Made by a program: the position numbers and the translations under genes
Source of the DNA: Verrucomicrobiota bacterium
GTDB taxonomy: Bacteria; Verrucomicrobiota; Verrucomicrobiia; Palsa-1439
Length of the DNA stretch: 64,000 nt
Reading direction: 5' to 3'
Assembly: GCA_003152315.1 (NCBI GenBank)
Contig: PLZV01000057.1
Coordinates: 74,872-138,871 of the forward strand
In this document: positions 1 to 8,493 of the stretch, piece after piece
How the letters are laid out: each line of letters opens with the position of its first letter
Position numbering within the stretch: position 1 is the stretch's first letter
Notes under the pieces: model-generated
What the model saw: only the letters and a program-made list of their open reading frames with translations
What the model was told of the DNA's origin: nothing
Database searches by the model: none

Positions 1-341
1 GCGGTCGCGTTGATCGTCATCGACGTGCTGACCTTGTCGAGCGGGATGCCGGTGAAAACCTGCTCCATGTCCGCCAGCGACGAGATCGCGACGCCGACGC
101 GGCCGACTTCACCCAGCGCCATCGTGTCGTCGCTGTCGTAGCCGATTTGTGTCGGCAAATCGAACGCCATCGATAGGCCGGTCTGGCCCTGAGCGAGCAG
201 ATACTGGTAGCGCTTGTTGGTTTCCTTCGCCGTGCCGAAGCCGGCGTACTGGCGCATCGTCCAAAGTCTTCCGCGATACATCGTCGCGTGAATCCCGCGC
301 GTGAAGGGGAATTTGCCGGACTCTTCGCGTCGCTCACTCAT
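1..341 (-). CDS. Methylmalonyl-CoA mutase, large (substrate-binding) subunit, N-terminal part (runs off the left edge)
   Basis: The minus-strand reading gives 113 codons starting [16 protein letters not shown] and continuing with [31 protein letters not shown] and [11 protein letters not shown], all landmarks of the TIM-barrel domain that binds methylmalonyl-CoA. The enzyme interconverts (R)-methylmalonyl-CoA and succinyl-CoA using adenosylcobalamin. The ATG at 341 lies inside the end of the epimerase gene (8-bp overlap), so the two are probably translationally coupled. The N-terminus is short: homologues usually carry several dozen residues before the FPFTRG motif. I saw no better start upstream in this frame. 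The 3' end, including any cobalamin domain, lies outside the window. Confidence 0.93.
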   Translation of the reverse strand, partial: MSERREESGKFPFTRGIHATMYRGRLWTMRQYAGFGTAKETNKRYQYLLAQGQTGLSMAFDLPTQIGYDSDDTMALGEVGRVGVAISSLADMEQVFTGIPLDKVSTSMTINAT

Positions 342-738
342 GAGGCTCACACAATTCCACGAGCACGCCGTGGGCGGACTTGGGGTGGAGGAAAGCGATC
401 TTGGCGCCGCTGGCGCCGAGGCGTGGTTTTTCATCAATCAGGGCCACGTTCGCGTCTTTCAACGATTTGAGCCGTTCGGCGAGATGGTCGGTTTGGAGAG
501 TCAGGTGATGCAGACCTTCGCCGCGTTTTTCGATGAAACGCTGGATGGGGCTGTCGGCCGAGGTGGGTTCGACCAACTCAATGGTGGTTTCGCCCACCTT
601 CAACACCGCCACACGCGCCTTTTGTTCGGGCACCTCCTCGATGTGCGAGAGTTTCAGGCCGAGAGTATCGACCCAGAACTTTTTGGCCTCGTTGATACTC
701 TTTACTGCGATGCCGACGTGGTCGATGCCCCGAATCAT
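334..738 (-). CDS. mce: Methylmalonyl-CoA epimerase (VOC superfamily)
   Basis: This 134-aa protein starts [18 protein letters not shown] and has the two beta-alpha-beta-beta-beta modules of the vicinal-oxygen-chelate fold. Likely metal ligands are His7 (DHVGIAV), the Glu of IELVEP, the His pair of GLHHL and the Glu of VELCE near the C-terminus. It converts (S)- to (R)-methylmalonyl-CoA in propionate metabolism. Its ATG overlaps the stop of the CoA-transferase gene (ATGA) and its end overlaps the start of the mutase gene. The length matches the family and the context makes the assignment very likely. Confidence 0.95.
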   Translation of the reverse strand: MIRGIDHVGIAVKSINEAKKFWVDTLGLKLSHIEEVPEQKARVAVLKVGETTIELVEPTSADSPIQRFIEKRGEGLHHLTLQTDHLAERLKSLKDANVALIDEKPRLGASGAKIAFLHPKSAHGVLVELCEPHE

Positions 739-1919
739 ATTGCGCCCGCCTTTTTTAATTTGGCGATGTCATCGTCCTTGTAGCCGAGATCGCGTAGCAC
801 TTCCTGCGTGTGCTGACCGAGCAGCGGCGGGGCGTCTCCCGCTTCGCCCGGCGTTCCGGACAACTTCACGGGCACGCCGGTCATTTTCACTGACTTGAGT
901 TTTGGATGGGGGCGTTCGATAACCATGTCGCGGGCGCGCACCTGCGGGTGCTCGAGCACTTCGGAGACGGAGTAGATGGGGCCACACGGAATGCCGCCTT
1001 TTTCAAGCAAGGCGAGCCATTCGTCGGCGGTTTTCCCAGCGAAAATCTTTTCCAACACCGGGTGCAGCTCATCATGGTTCTGAACACGCTTCGGATTCGT
1101 GGCGAATTTCTCGTATGTCTTCAAATCCGGCCGTCCGATCACATCACAGAATTGCTGCCAGAGGCGGTCGTTACCGGCGGCGAGATTGAACCAGCGGTCG
1201 CTCGCCTTGAAGGTCTCGTACGGCACAATGGTCGGGTGCTGGTTTCCTTTACGCGTTGGCGATTTGCCAGTGCCGAAATAAATACCGGCTTGATAGGTGA
1301 GGAACGAGATTTGTCCATCGAGCAACGACACATCGACCTTTTGTCCGTGACCCGTGCGCTGGCGGGCCTGCAACGCGAGGAGGATGCCGAGAGTGGCGTA
1401 GATACCGGCGGTAATGTCGGCCAGCGACGTGCCGGTTTTGTATGGCGAGCCGTTCGGGTCACCTGTGAGGCTCATGATGCCGCTTTGTCCCTGGATGGCG
1501 AGATCGTAGCCGGGTCGATCCGCCCAGGGACCGGTGTGGCCATAGCCCGTGACCGAGGCGTAGATGATTTTGGGATTCAGTTTCACGACCTCGTCGTAGC
1601 CGAACCCGATGCTTGCCAGATAGCCGCGGCGGAAATTCTCCAACAACACATCCGACTGCTGGATGAGTTTTGTCAGGATTTCGCGGGCGGCGGGCGTCTT
1701 GAGGTTGAGCGTGAGCGATTTCTTGCCGCGATTGATGCTGAGGAAGTACACACTCTCGCCCTCGAGGAACGGCGGTCCATAGGCCCGCGTGTCGTCGCCC
1801 TTGTCGGGGTTTTCAATCTTGATGATCTCCGCGCCGAAATCGCTCAACAGCATCGAGCAATAGGGCCCCGCCAAAATGCGCGAAAGATCGACGACCCGGA
1901 TACCATCAAGAGGCTTCAC
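735..1919 (-). CDS. Class III CoA-transferase (CaiB/BaiF/Frc family)
   Basis: The product is 394 aa if the GTG at 1919 is used; this places [19 protein letters not shown] at the N-terminus, as in the family. An upstream TTG (1955) would add 12 residues and is less likely. The catalytic aspartate is the D of SLADITAG, about residue 168, as in formyl-CoA transferase. The family moves CoA between carboxylic acids. The gene heads the unit with the epimerase and mutase (ATGA overlap with the epimerase), so a substrate in propionate/succinate metabolism is a reasonable inference; the exact acid cannot be read from sequence. Confidence 0.92.
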   Translation of the reverse strand: MKPLDGIRVVDLSRILAGPYCSMLLSDFGAEIIKIENPDKGDDTRAYGPPFLEGESVYFLSINRGKKSLTLNLKTPAAREILTKLIQQSDVLLENFRRGYLASIGFGYDEVVKLNPKIIYASVTGYGHTGPWADRPGYDLAIQGQSGIMSLTGDPNGSPYKTGTSLADITAGIYATLGILLALQARQRTGHGQKVDVSLLDGQISFLTYQAGIYFGTGKSPTRKGNQHPTIVPYETFKASDRWFNLAAGNDRLWQQFCDVIGRPDLKTYEKFATNPKRVQNHDELHPVLEKIFAGKTADEWLALLEKGGIPCGPIYSVSEVLEHPQVRARDMVIERPHPKLKSVKMTGVPVKLSGTPGEAGDAPPLLGQHTQEVLRDLGYKDDDIAKLKKAGAI

Positions 1920-1983
1920 GCTGTCAAGGCTAACGATGCACGCTTGTCCCCGCAAGCGTTTTCCGCTACAACCGGGGGCTGGA

Positions 1984-2754
1984 ATGAGAATTTACCCAAT
2001 CCTCGCCCTGGCCTCTTTGCTTTGCCTGCCTGCATACGCCGATCCCGCGTCGACCAACCAGGACGCGCGGGTGATCCTGGAGCGGGTGCTGGCGAATCGA
2101 CCGGTGAAGGATTTTTCCTTGAAGTCGCGCTTGTTTGTGGGGAGCGAAGATCCTGTGATGGTGGAGATCCTCGTGAAGAACACGGCGACGGAGACGCGGA
2201 CCGTCTATCGGGCGGCGCAAACGCAGGCGCTGGTCGTACAGCCCGTGAATGGTGACCCACATTTTTTCCTGCGTGGCGTCGGCGAACTGGTCGGCGCACG
2301 ACGAACGGAGAAGCTGCTCGGGTCGGAGTTCAGCTATTACGACCTGGGGTTGCCGTTTTTACGGTGGCCCAATCCGAAGCTGCTCGACGCTGACGACCGG
2401 GTGCGCGCCCGGGATTGTTATGCGATTGAAGTCTCGGCGGAAGGCGAACCGTATGCGCGCGTCAAGATCTGGATCGACAAGGAGTACTATGCGTTGCTGC
2501 GGGCGGAAGCGTTTGATAAGAACTGGAATTTGGTAAGGCGTTTCGCGGTCACGAGCTTCAAGAAGATCGGCGAAGTGTGGATCCCGCGCGGCCTGGAGGC
2601 GGCGATTTTGCCGCCGGGACAATCGTTGCCGAACCAACAGAAATCACGCCTGGAAGTGTACGAAGGAAATTACGACACGCAACTGCCGGCGGACTGGTTC
2701 GCGACCGAGGGATTCCGCGCAGCCGTCAGCGGCGGCGGGAACGCAGCACCCTGA
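1984..2754 (+). CDS. Exported LolA-like / outer-membrane lipoprotein-sorting family protein
   Basis: This 256-aa protein starts at the ATG at 1984, which gives a clear signal peptide (MRIYPILALASLLCLPAYA). The longer in-frame extension upstream has no signal-peptide character. The mature part has the strand-rich pattern of periplasmic LolA-like proteins: VKDFSLKSRLFVG, then YYDLGLPFLRWPNPKLL, ARDCYAIEVSA, YARVKIWIDKEYYALLRAEAFD and GEVWIPRGLEA. Members of COG2834 look like this, and a role in carrying or sensing lipoproteins is inferred only from the fold family. It is transcribed divergently from the CoA-transferase gene and stands alone. Confidence 0.75.
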   Translation: MRIYPILALASLLCLPAYADPASTNQDARVILERVLANRPVKDFSLKSRLFVGSEDPVMVEILVKNTATETRTVYRAAQTQALVVQPVNGDPHFFLRGVGELVGARRTEKLLGSEFSYYDLGLPFLRWPNPKLLDADDRVRARDCYAIEVSAEGEPYARVKIWIDKEYYALLRAEAFDKNWNLVRRFAVTSFKKIGEVWIPRGLEAAILPPGQSLPNQQKSRLEVYEGNYDTQLPADWFATEGFRAAVSGGGNAAP

Positions 2755-2755
2755 A

Positions 2756-3070
2756 TCAGCCAAAACTTTCGTGCTTGGCCACCCACTGCTGGCCGCGGCG
2801 CTCCCAATTCTTCAGTTTCATCTGCAAGAACGAGACCTCGCCCAGGCCACGGATCTGTTGTTCGATGTGGAGGAGGGTTCGTTGCAGGCCCAGGTCTTTC
2901 TCGACGTTCTCGTCCTTTTTCTTGCCGGGGTGGTAATCGAAGACCTGGAAATCACCTTCGACATAGACGGAAGAGCCGATTACTTCCACGTCGAGCTTCT
3001 GGGTGTCAACGTAGTTGCGCACCAGAACGCCCTGCACCACCCGTAGAAGTCTGAGTTCCTCGAGAGTCAT
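2756..3070 (-). CDS. Hypothetical protein with a BON-like strand pattern
   Basis: The preferred start is the ATG at 3070 (104 aa, MTLEELRLLRVVQGVLVRNY), preceded by GGAG about 9 bases upstream; an upstream in-frame start would add 23 residues of unlikely composition. The central segment VEVIGSSVYVEGDFQVFDY resembles one module of a BON domain, and the second half is charged and helical (VEKDLGLQRTLLHIEQQIRGLG). No signal peptide is visible, so it should be cytosolic. It converges on the LolA-like gene with almost no gap. I do not recognise a specific function. Confidence 0.6.
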   Translation of the reverse strand: MTLEELRLLRVVQGVLVRNYVDTQKLDVEVIGSSVYVEGDFQVFDYHPGKKKDENVEKDLGLQRTLLHIEQQIRGLGEVSFLQMKLKNWERRGQQWVAKHESFG

Positions 3071-3140
3071 GGCCCGCACTCCGACCGCTGACGCCTGAAC
3101 GAACGAGCGTAGTGTAACAATTTGGGCGGCCGGTAGCAAC

Positions 3141-3347
3141 GCTGAGTTTTCAGCGGCGCGAGGTATGAAGTATGGTAAACTGACTATCTTCGAGCTCGCG
3201 GCGAGTTACGGGTTCGGTCTGGTGAACAATCATCCGTACGTTGATGGAAACAAGCGCATGGGTTCGCCGTGGCGGTCTTGTTTCCGGAACTCAACAGCTA
3301 CCGGTTTTATGCGACCGAGGCCAACGCGACCGTGCGCACACTACGAT
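3141..3347 (+). pseudogene. Doc/Fic-type toxin remnant, 5'-truncated and frameshifted
   Basis: Codons from about 3141 read KYGKLTIFELAASYGFGLV, then NNHPYVDGNKRMG, which is the Fic/Doc active-site motif HPFxDGNKR and its preceding helix. After GNKRMG the homology jumps to another frame (FAVAVLFPELNSYRFYATEA from about 3262), as if one base had been lost after ATGGG. Doc proteins continue exactly like this after the motif. The roughly 60 N-terminal residues and the final helix are missing, and no antitoxin gene is adjacent. Doc enzymes phosphorylate EF-Tu; this copy cannot be functional. Confidence 0.75.
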
Positions 3348-3391
3348 GCCGCGGTCAATCACGTTGCTCTCTCTTCGTCTCGGCCAATATC

Positions 3392-4576
3392 TTAAAACTT
3401 AAGCCCCAAAGACACGTCGCACTGTCTTTGATACTGTTCTGTAAACTGTTGTCGGCCTTCTTTGTAGTCGATGCCCAGTTGCACATTGCGGCTAGTGCCG
3501 ATCACATATCCCAGTTGCGTGATAAACAAGCGCGTGCTTCTGGTGCCGGAGTTAACAGCTTCATAGTCACGAAACGAGGTGGTTTCGATGAGCCGCCAAT
3601 CAAACGTTTGAGGCAAAGGGAATAGTTCGAGTTGAGTAAAGGGCCCGATTCGCACAAATGTATTCGGACCCTTGATTGTTGGATTCCCGCCGCGGTCGAA
3701 GATATCTCCTCCTTCCGCATGCGCGAAGATTCGCCAACGCACATCTAAGGCGTTGCGCGCGTCGGGAAACAGAGGCTGCCGCCGCCCAAGAGCGATTGAG
3801 TTAACACGCGGCTCCCACTCTAGTTCGCCACCTGTTTGCCCAGACTTAAAGTTCGTATCCGTGGAGTAGAACCAGCCGTATCGCACGGACTGGTAGAGAT
3901 TCAGCTCCGTCGACAAGGACGTCCGGAATACAAGGGAGTCCACTGAATTATTTGTCTGCACCGCTTGCACCTTGTTGACGGAAATGCTGGGCACAAACTC
4001 TGTCTGGTAGGATTTCGTGTCGAATACGTTTGTAAACAATCCAAACAGGGAGCCATTGATGTTCCAGTAACTCTTATCTTTGACCTGATCTCTGGTAAAC
4101 GAGACCTTCGCATAGTCAGCACTGTTAAGTGACGGAACCGGAACGAATCGACTCGGGTCCCCAGGGTCATCGATGACGAAATCCTGCCATTCGGCAAGCA
4201 CATGAAAATGACCTGCGGTTTTCTTGACAGTTTCGATAAAACGATTCGTTTCCGTTTCTGGCTCCCAAATCGGCTTCAGGAAATCATAAGTATAGGTTTT
4301 CTGAGGATCCAAAGGAGGTGTTCTTCCTGCCATCAGTTCGCCACTTTGGATTATAAACGGGGCGCGCCCATGGTCGGTCAGGTCTTCCCAACTCACACCA
4401 CTTACATTCTTCCTAATCATTAGGTCGTAAACGTACCGGATGTGATCTTCGGGTTTTACAATCCGATGGCCATTTACGTCCAGCGAGGTGTAGTTGATGA
4501 GCTTAACCTCATTAGTGGCTCCCAATAGGCTCGTGAGCGAGCCAAAGAACAGCAGCGCAAGGACGCTGCGTTTCAT
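3392..4576 (-). CDS. Exported protein of unknown function, probably an outer-membrane barrel
   Basis: This 394-aa protein has a signal peptide (MKRSVLALLFFGSLTSLLGA). The C-terminal two thirds alternate polar and hydrophobic residues with many aromatics (VRYGWFYSTDTNF, LDVRWRIFAHAEGG, RIGPFTQLELFPLP, RLFITQLGYVIG, CDVSLGLKF) and end in Phe, all typical of a beta-barrel. It is the last gene of a four-gene minus-strand run; its ATG overlaps the stop of the 117-aa gene by 4 bp. Lower GC than the flanking housekeeping genes suggests a laterally acquired block. I do not recognise the family. Confidence 0.7.
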   Translation of the reverse strand: MKRSVLALLFFGSLTSLLGATNEVKLINYTSLDVNGHRIVKPEDHIRYVYDLMIRKNVSGVSWEDLTDHGRAPFIIQSGELMAGRTPPLDPQKTYTYDFLKPIWEPETETNRFIETVKKTAGHFHVLAEWQDFVIDDPGDPSRFVPVPSLNSADYAKVSFTRDQVKDKSYWNINGSLFGLFTNVFDTKSYQTEFVPSISVNKVQAVQTNNSVDSLVFRTSLSTELNLYQSVRYGWFYSTDTNFKSGQTGGELEWEPRVNSIALGRRQPLFPDARNALDVRWRIFAHAEGGDIFDRGGNPTIKGPNTFVRIGPFTQLELFPLPQTFDWRLIETTSFRDYEAVNSGTRSTRLFITQLGYVIGTSRNVQLGIDYKEGRQQFTEQYQRQCDVSLGLKF

Positions 4577-4926
4577 GTGCTCAGCCCCAGTTGTTTAAGT
4601 GTGATGATCTGGACCAGCTTCCCGAAGGTTTTTGCGTCTGTAATCTCTTGAATTGTAAGAGTGACCCCAAAAAACTTTGGATCGCCTATTTCCTGGGAGA
4701 ATTGCTCCAGATCCTGCTGTGCGGAAAACACATCCTGGATCGCAGTATCATAAGTAACATTATACCCCATGCCGCCCTCATCCTCTGGGGCTGTCAACGT
4801 ATGCCAATTTGCAGCCCCCTTGGCTGCCAGATCCGTCATGGTCGGCCCAGCCCCGGTTAGGAAGTTCAACATTGACTTTTTAGGATCATGCTTCCCCGAT
4901 TTTGTCCTATACTTTGCCTTCATCAT
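4573..4926 (-). CDS. 117-aa hypothetical protein of the HExxH-peptidase cassette
   Basis: The gene has a strong Shine-Dalgarno site (GGAGGTG) just before two consecutive ATG codons; the second (4923) has the better spacing. The N-terminus is basic (KAKYRTKSGKHDPKKS) and contains the segment LTGAGPTMTDLAAKGAAN. The rest is acidic and helical (AIQDVFSAQQDLEQFSQEIGDP). There is no signal peptide or membrane span. Its stop overlaps the start of the exported barrel-like gene, and the peptidase and membrane-protein genes lie just upstream. I found no recognisable domain; it may be an adaptor or a substrate of the neighbouring peptidase. Confidence 0.6.
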   Translation of the reverse strand: MMKAKYRTKSGKHDPKKSMLNFLTGAGPTMTDLAAKGAANWHTLTAPEDEGGMGYNVTYDTAIQDVFSAQQDLEQFSQEIGDPKFFGVTLTIQEITDAKTFGKLVQIITLKQLGLST

Positions 4927-5024
4927 TTCACCTCCATTGTATCAACACACCTTACAATGCCTTCATTGCCCATCCTCACGACATCAATTGCGTTTCATGT
5001 TTTCTCGCACCTTCGCTGCGATTT

Positions 5025-5519
5025 TCAGGTGCGGCCATTACTGGGAGCCTGCTGACCAGATGGGATTGCGCTGCCTGGTGATATGCAGGCGACGAAGAAC
5101 GTGAAGATCGGCAGTAACACCGCACCATAGACCGGTTTGTATCCGTCGATGTCCGCAAAGGGTCCCCCAAGAGCAAACACCCACACGGCAAAAGAAAGCG
5201 TTGAAACTATCAATTGTACCCGCTTCGTGACATTTTGTGCGAACCGTAAATAGACCGGTGTACCAATTAGGCCTGCAGCAAAAATGACCCAGTACAAGAA
5301 ATGCGGGGCATTCTGTGTCGCGGCGACCACCGTACTGAGGCCGAGATAAAGCGTCACAGCTTCGGCTGGGATGTATTTGAACAGCTTGTCCCGGTACCGA
5401 TCCGGCGTTTCTTGTTGTTGTGCGGGAACCCCGCCCTGTGGTGGCGATACCTGAACGAGTTCGGAGAGTGCCCCCCTGACTACAGGCCTACTTGGAGCAG
5501 TGACGATGGAACGACTCAT
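5025..5519 (-). CDS. Multi-pass membrane protein of the HExxH-peptidase cassette
   Basis: This 164-aa protein has a soluble Pro/Gln-rich N-terminus (SPPQGGVPAQQQETPDRYRD) followed by about four hydrophobic segments (AEAVTLYLGLSTVVAA, FLYWVIFAAGLIGTPVYL, VQLIVSTLSFAVWVFALG, PVYGAVLLPIFTFFVAC) and a short polar tail. AGGAGA lies about 8 bases before the ATG at 5519. It begins 12 bp after the peptidase stop, so the two are almost certainly co-transcribed. I do not recognise the family; a membrane anchor or partner of the peptidase is a guess from context. Confidence 0.65.
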   Translation of the reverse strand: MSRSIVTAPSRPVVRGALSELVQVSPPQGGVPAQQQETPDRYRDKLFKYIPAEAVTLYLGLSTVVAATQNAPHFLYWVIFAAGLIGTPVYLRFAQNVTKRVQLIVSTLSFAVWVFALGGPFADIDGYKPVYGAVLLPIFTFFVACISPGSAIPSGQQAPSNGRT

Positions 5520-5531
5520 AGGCGGTCTCCT

Positions 5532-6872
5532 TTATGGTTGTACAGAGTTGAGTAGCGCTAGCAACATACTGAATTCAATGGTTCCGGGTTCGTAGACATC
5601 GGAGGCGTGTTCACGCGCGGATTTCCGAATGTCTTGCCTAACGCGGGACATATAGTCACGCGCGGAATTCATCATCGCGATCTTTCGCGGCTCCTTTGGA
5701 GCCAACACGACTTGCGTCTGTCCCTGCTGGCCCGCAACCTGCCTTATGGCGATCACATCGTTAATATCGCCGCCCCTGAGCAATTCGGCCACTAGGGTTC
5801 GCATCGAAGACAAGACGTCGTCCAGCGTGAGTTCGAATACGGGTGGTCGACGAAGTAGCATTTGCTCGATTGCTCGCCACAGTTGGTCGAACGCGAGCGA
5901 TGTGTTGGCTATTGCGTAAAACGTTCGCGAGCCGGCGGTCGCACGAAGTTTAGCACGGAGGGCCGCGATGCGATCGCCGGCTGTAGGGTGGGTCTTTTCA
6001 AAGCGCATCCCCACTGTTTCCATCGCCATCCGAACCCGCAATCCGAACTCAGCGCCTGCGTAAAACATCTGCCGCTGCGCACTGCCTGGCTTGGGGTTCA
6101 GAAGATAGTCGATCAACCATCGACTGGCAGTCGAGTCAGCCTGAATCTCTAATTCAAGAACATCGAGCTTCTTCCCCAAAATTCGCCAAAGCCTGAACGA
6201 ATGTTCATTGTAGATATGAGCGAGTTCGTGCATTAGGAAAAAGGTTTCGGCATGTACGGCAATGATGTTTGCCCAGCCCTGCTGATCTTGGGTCACCGGA
6301 AACGCTTGCGCCGTCGCGATCTTCTGTTCCTTGTAGTTCGTGAACAACTCGGCGACCTTTGCCGCCGCTTCTGGCGCTGAGAGCGCAGGCGTTAGCTCGC
6401 CACCACGGAACTGGCCACTGTCGGTGCCAGTTAGCGCTCGGGCCGCACTGTACACCAGGCGCATCAATCCGCTGTACATTTCGATCGCGTAGCCGCGTCC
6501 AATTTCAGTGACGCAAGCCACCGGTGTAAGCTCACCGATTTCTCCGCTGGCGATCAACCCGCGCGCCACCCGGGTTTGCATTATCGGCGGAGAAAAGTCG
6601 AGTGCTCCGCCAAATAAAGCCGCCCAGCCATCGGCAGTCTGATACTTCGGGGGATGCTGATGTTGCCGAGCTGCAATGTACTCGACTGGCTTGCGAAAGC
6701 GCGTGACGGGCGAGTTTTGCGCTTGGTTGAGGCCCCCAGCTGCGCTGGCTATTTCTGGCGCCTTTATCGTGAACGACGCGAGCATACGCTGGCCTTCCGG
6801 CGCGTCAATGGAGAAATCTTTCGGCCCGATTTGCAGCCAAAAAGGCAAGTTCATGTCTGCATTTGAGCGCAT
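5532..6872 (-). CDS. Putative zinc metallopeptidase with HELAH motif, first gene of the cassette
   Basis: This 446-aa protein has a zinc-peptidase signature: FFLMHELAHIYNEHS (His215, Glu216, His219) and about 25 residues later ELEIQADSTASRWLID, which supplies the expected third ligand Glu with the following ExxAD pattern. HPTAGDRIAALRAKL further on resembles the HPs/tAxxRI motif of M48-type peptidases. There is no signal peptide or membrane span, so it is probably cytosolic; the membrane protein immediately downstream may recruit it. The long N- and C-terminal regions match nothing I know. The start at 6872 is the first ATG; 6854 is an alternative. Confidence 0.72.
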   Translation of the reverse strand: MRSNADMNLPFWLQIGPKDFSIDAPEGQRMLASFTIKAPEIASAAGGLNQAQNSPVTRFRKPVEYIAARQHQHPPKYQTADGWAALFGGALDFSPPIMQTRVARGLIASGEIGELTPVACVTEIGRGYAIEMYSGLMRLVYSAARALTGTDSGQFRGGELTPALSAPEAAAKVAELFTNYKEQKIATAQAFPVTQDQQGWANIIAVHAETFFLMHELAHIYNEHSFRLWRILGKKLDVLELEIQADSTASRWLIDYLLNPKPGSAQRQMFYAGAEFGLRVRMAMETVGMRFEKTHPTAGDRIAALRAKLRATAGSRTFYAIANTSLAFDQLWRAIEQMLLRRPPVFELTLDDVLSSMRTLVAELLRGGDINDVIAIRQVAGQQGQTQVVLAPKEPRKIAMMNSARDYMSRVRQDIRKSAREHASDVYEPGTIEFSMLLALLNSVQP

Positions 6873-7368
6873 TCAACTGGACGACACTCATCGAGAATAG
6901 CTTCAAAGCGCTCTTGGAGTTTAGCCCAACGTCCTTCTCAGTGTGCCGGGGTACGCGACTCAGATGGCCGATGCCAGCCTGCAGGTAGTAGTCCCACGTT
7001 CCGCAGAGTTGATCCAAAACGACTTTTCACAGTTTTTCCACAATTTTACCTCTATGACATCAATGTTTACGCGCCCCCGGTAGGAAAGCTTCCAAACCTT
7101 CCAAAGCTTCCGAAGTGCACTCACGGGTTTCTCGGTATCGGCATAGGATAACCGTGTGACTTATGCACAGATGCGGTGGCGAACGGGTCGGTCAAGGTCT
7201 TCGGCGAATGGGGAGAAAGCTCCAAAAAACATGTGTTTCTGCGAAACGAACCCGAATTGTCCCAACGTTTTTTTTGATGTAACAATCGTCCTACGAGCGG
7301 ATTGCGTTGATGACACTGAAAAAACAATTCGGGTTCGTTTGGCGAGAATTGACCTGCATCCAAGAGGC
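6873..7368. other. Gene-free region upstream of the peptidase cassette
   Basis: About 500 bp without a convincing gene. It contains one 97-bp palindromic element (annotated separately), the near-repetitive stretch CTTCCAAACCTTCCAAAGCTTCC near 7089 and two isolated sequences resembling DnaA boxes (a TTTTCCACA-like site near 7034 and TTATGCACA at 7161). The promoter of the minus-strand cassette should lie in its left part. ORFs here have no homology that I recognise. Confidence 0.6.
7244..7340. repeat. 97-bp palindromic intergenic element, copy 1
   Basis: Perfect 17-bp terminal inverted repeats (AAACGAACCCGAATTGT at 7244-7260 and its reverse complement at 7324-7340) bound a 63-bp AT-richer middle. 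The left flank CATGTGTTTCTGCG is shared with copy 4. Size and termini match four other copies in the window. Confidence 0.85.
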
Positions 7369-8361
7369 CTACGTACTGATTGCTACCTTTTCGGTAACGG
7401 GCGCGGCGAGGTCGGAGAACGGAGGTTGCGGTACGAGTCCCAAGTCTTGCAGCAGGTTGTGATCGGCGTCGGTCTCGGGGTTTTGGGCGGTGAGGAGTTT
7501 GTTGCCGTAGAAGATGGAGTTGGCGCCGGCGAAGAAGCAGAGGGCCTGGGCTTCGCGCGACAGGCGGGAGCGTCCGGCGGACAAGCGCACCTTCGCGCGC
7601 GGCAACACGATGCGCGTCGTCGCGATCAAGCGCACCAGCTCGAAGACATCGACGGGCGGTTGGTCTTCCAACGGCGTGCCGGGCATGGTCATCAGGCAGT
7701 TGATGGGGACGCTTTCGGGCGGCGGATCGAAATTCACCAGCACTTCCAGCATACGGAGGCGGTCGGTGACGGTCTCGCCCATGCCGATGATTCCGCCGCA
7801 GCAAACGGACATGCCGGCGTTCTGCACGGCGCGAATGGTGTCGAGGCGATCCTGGAAGGTGTGGGTGGTCACGATCTGCGGATAGAACTCGGGGCTGGTG
7901 TCGAGGTTGTGGTTGTAGGCGGTGACGCCCGCATCTTTCAATTGTCGCGCGGCAACGTCGGTGAGTTGGCCGAGCGTGACACAAACTTCCATTCCCAACT
8001 TGCTGACCTCGCGCACGGTTTCGAGGACGGAGTCGAAAGCCTGGGTTCCTTCACGGACACCCTTCCACGCGGCGCCCATGCAGAAGCGGGTCGAGCCGTT
8101 GGACTTCGCGCGGCGGGCGACTTCCAGCACCTCGGCGGTGGACAAGAGCCGCTCGGTCTCCAACCCGGTTTCATAACGCGCGCTCTGCGAACAATAAGCG
8201 CAATCTTCGCTGCAGCCGCCGGTCTTGATGCTCAGGAGGGTGCAAAGTTGAACTTCGTTATTCGGCCAATTCTTCAAATAAACAGCCCGGCCTTGCTGGA
8301 TAAGGTCGAAAAAAGGTTGCGAATAAATTCGCTGAAGACGCTCGAAAGGGCTGGATTTCAT
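7369..8361 (-). CDS. bioB: Biotin synthase
   Basis: This 330-aa radical SAM enzyme inserts sulfur into dethiobiotin. The SAM-cluster motif GGCSEDCAYCSQS gives Cys50, Cys54 and Cys57. Cluster and substrate residues typical of BioB follow (NGSTRFCMGAAW, YNHNLDTSPEFY, SVCCGGIIGMGE, NFDPPPESVPIN). The length is normal and the start MKSSPFERLQRIY fits the family. It stands alone, transcribed divergently from the HEAT-repeat gene; no other biotin gene is visible here. Confidence 0.97.
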   Translation of the reverse strand: MKSSPFERLQRIYSQPFFDLIQQGRAVYLKNWPNNEVQLCTLLSIKTGGCSEDCAYCSQSARYETGLETERLLSTAEVLEVARRAKSNGSTRFCMGAAWKGVREGTQAFDSVLETVREVSKLGMEVCVTLGQLTDVAARQLKDAGVTAYNHNLDTSPEFYPQIVTTHTFQDRLDTIRAVQNAGMSVCCGGIIGMGETVTDRLRMLEVLVNFDPPPESVPINCLMTMPGTPLEDQPPVDVFELVRLIATTRIVLPRAKVRLSAGRSRLSREAQALCFFAGANSIFYGNKLLTAQNPETDADHNLLQDLGLVPQPPFSDLAAPVTEKVAIST

Positions 8362-8493
8362 GAGTTAGCAGCCTCGCAAAATGCTATCCTGCAACCACTT
8401 ATGCATTCCAAATGCCATGCCATTAAAGGGAGGTTATAAGAAACGCGCCTGCATTGCAAGTACGCGGTCGTTCTGTTAGCGTATCGGCCCGAT

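Noticed and set aside
906-2255. 449-aa plus-strand frame opposite the CoA-transferase
   Set aside because: Runs antisense through a recognised enzyme and then out of frame through the LolA-like gene.
6805-7017. 70-aa minus-strand frame upstream of the peptidase gene
   Set aside because: Overlaps the start of the peptidase gene in another frame and has no motif.
7030-7170. Possible replication origin from DnaA-box-like sites
   Set aside because: Only two scattered matches, no AT-rich unwinding region, and no dnaA, dnaN, gidA or similar genes nearby.
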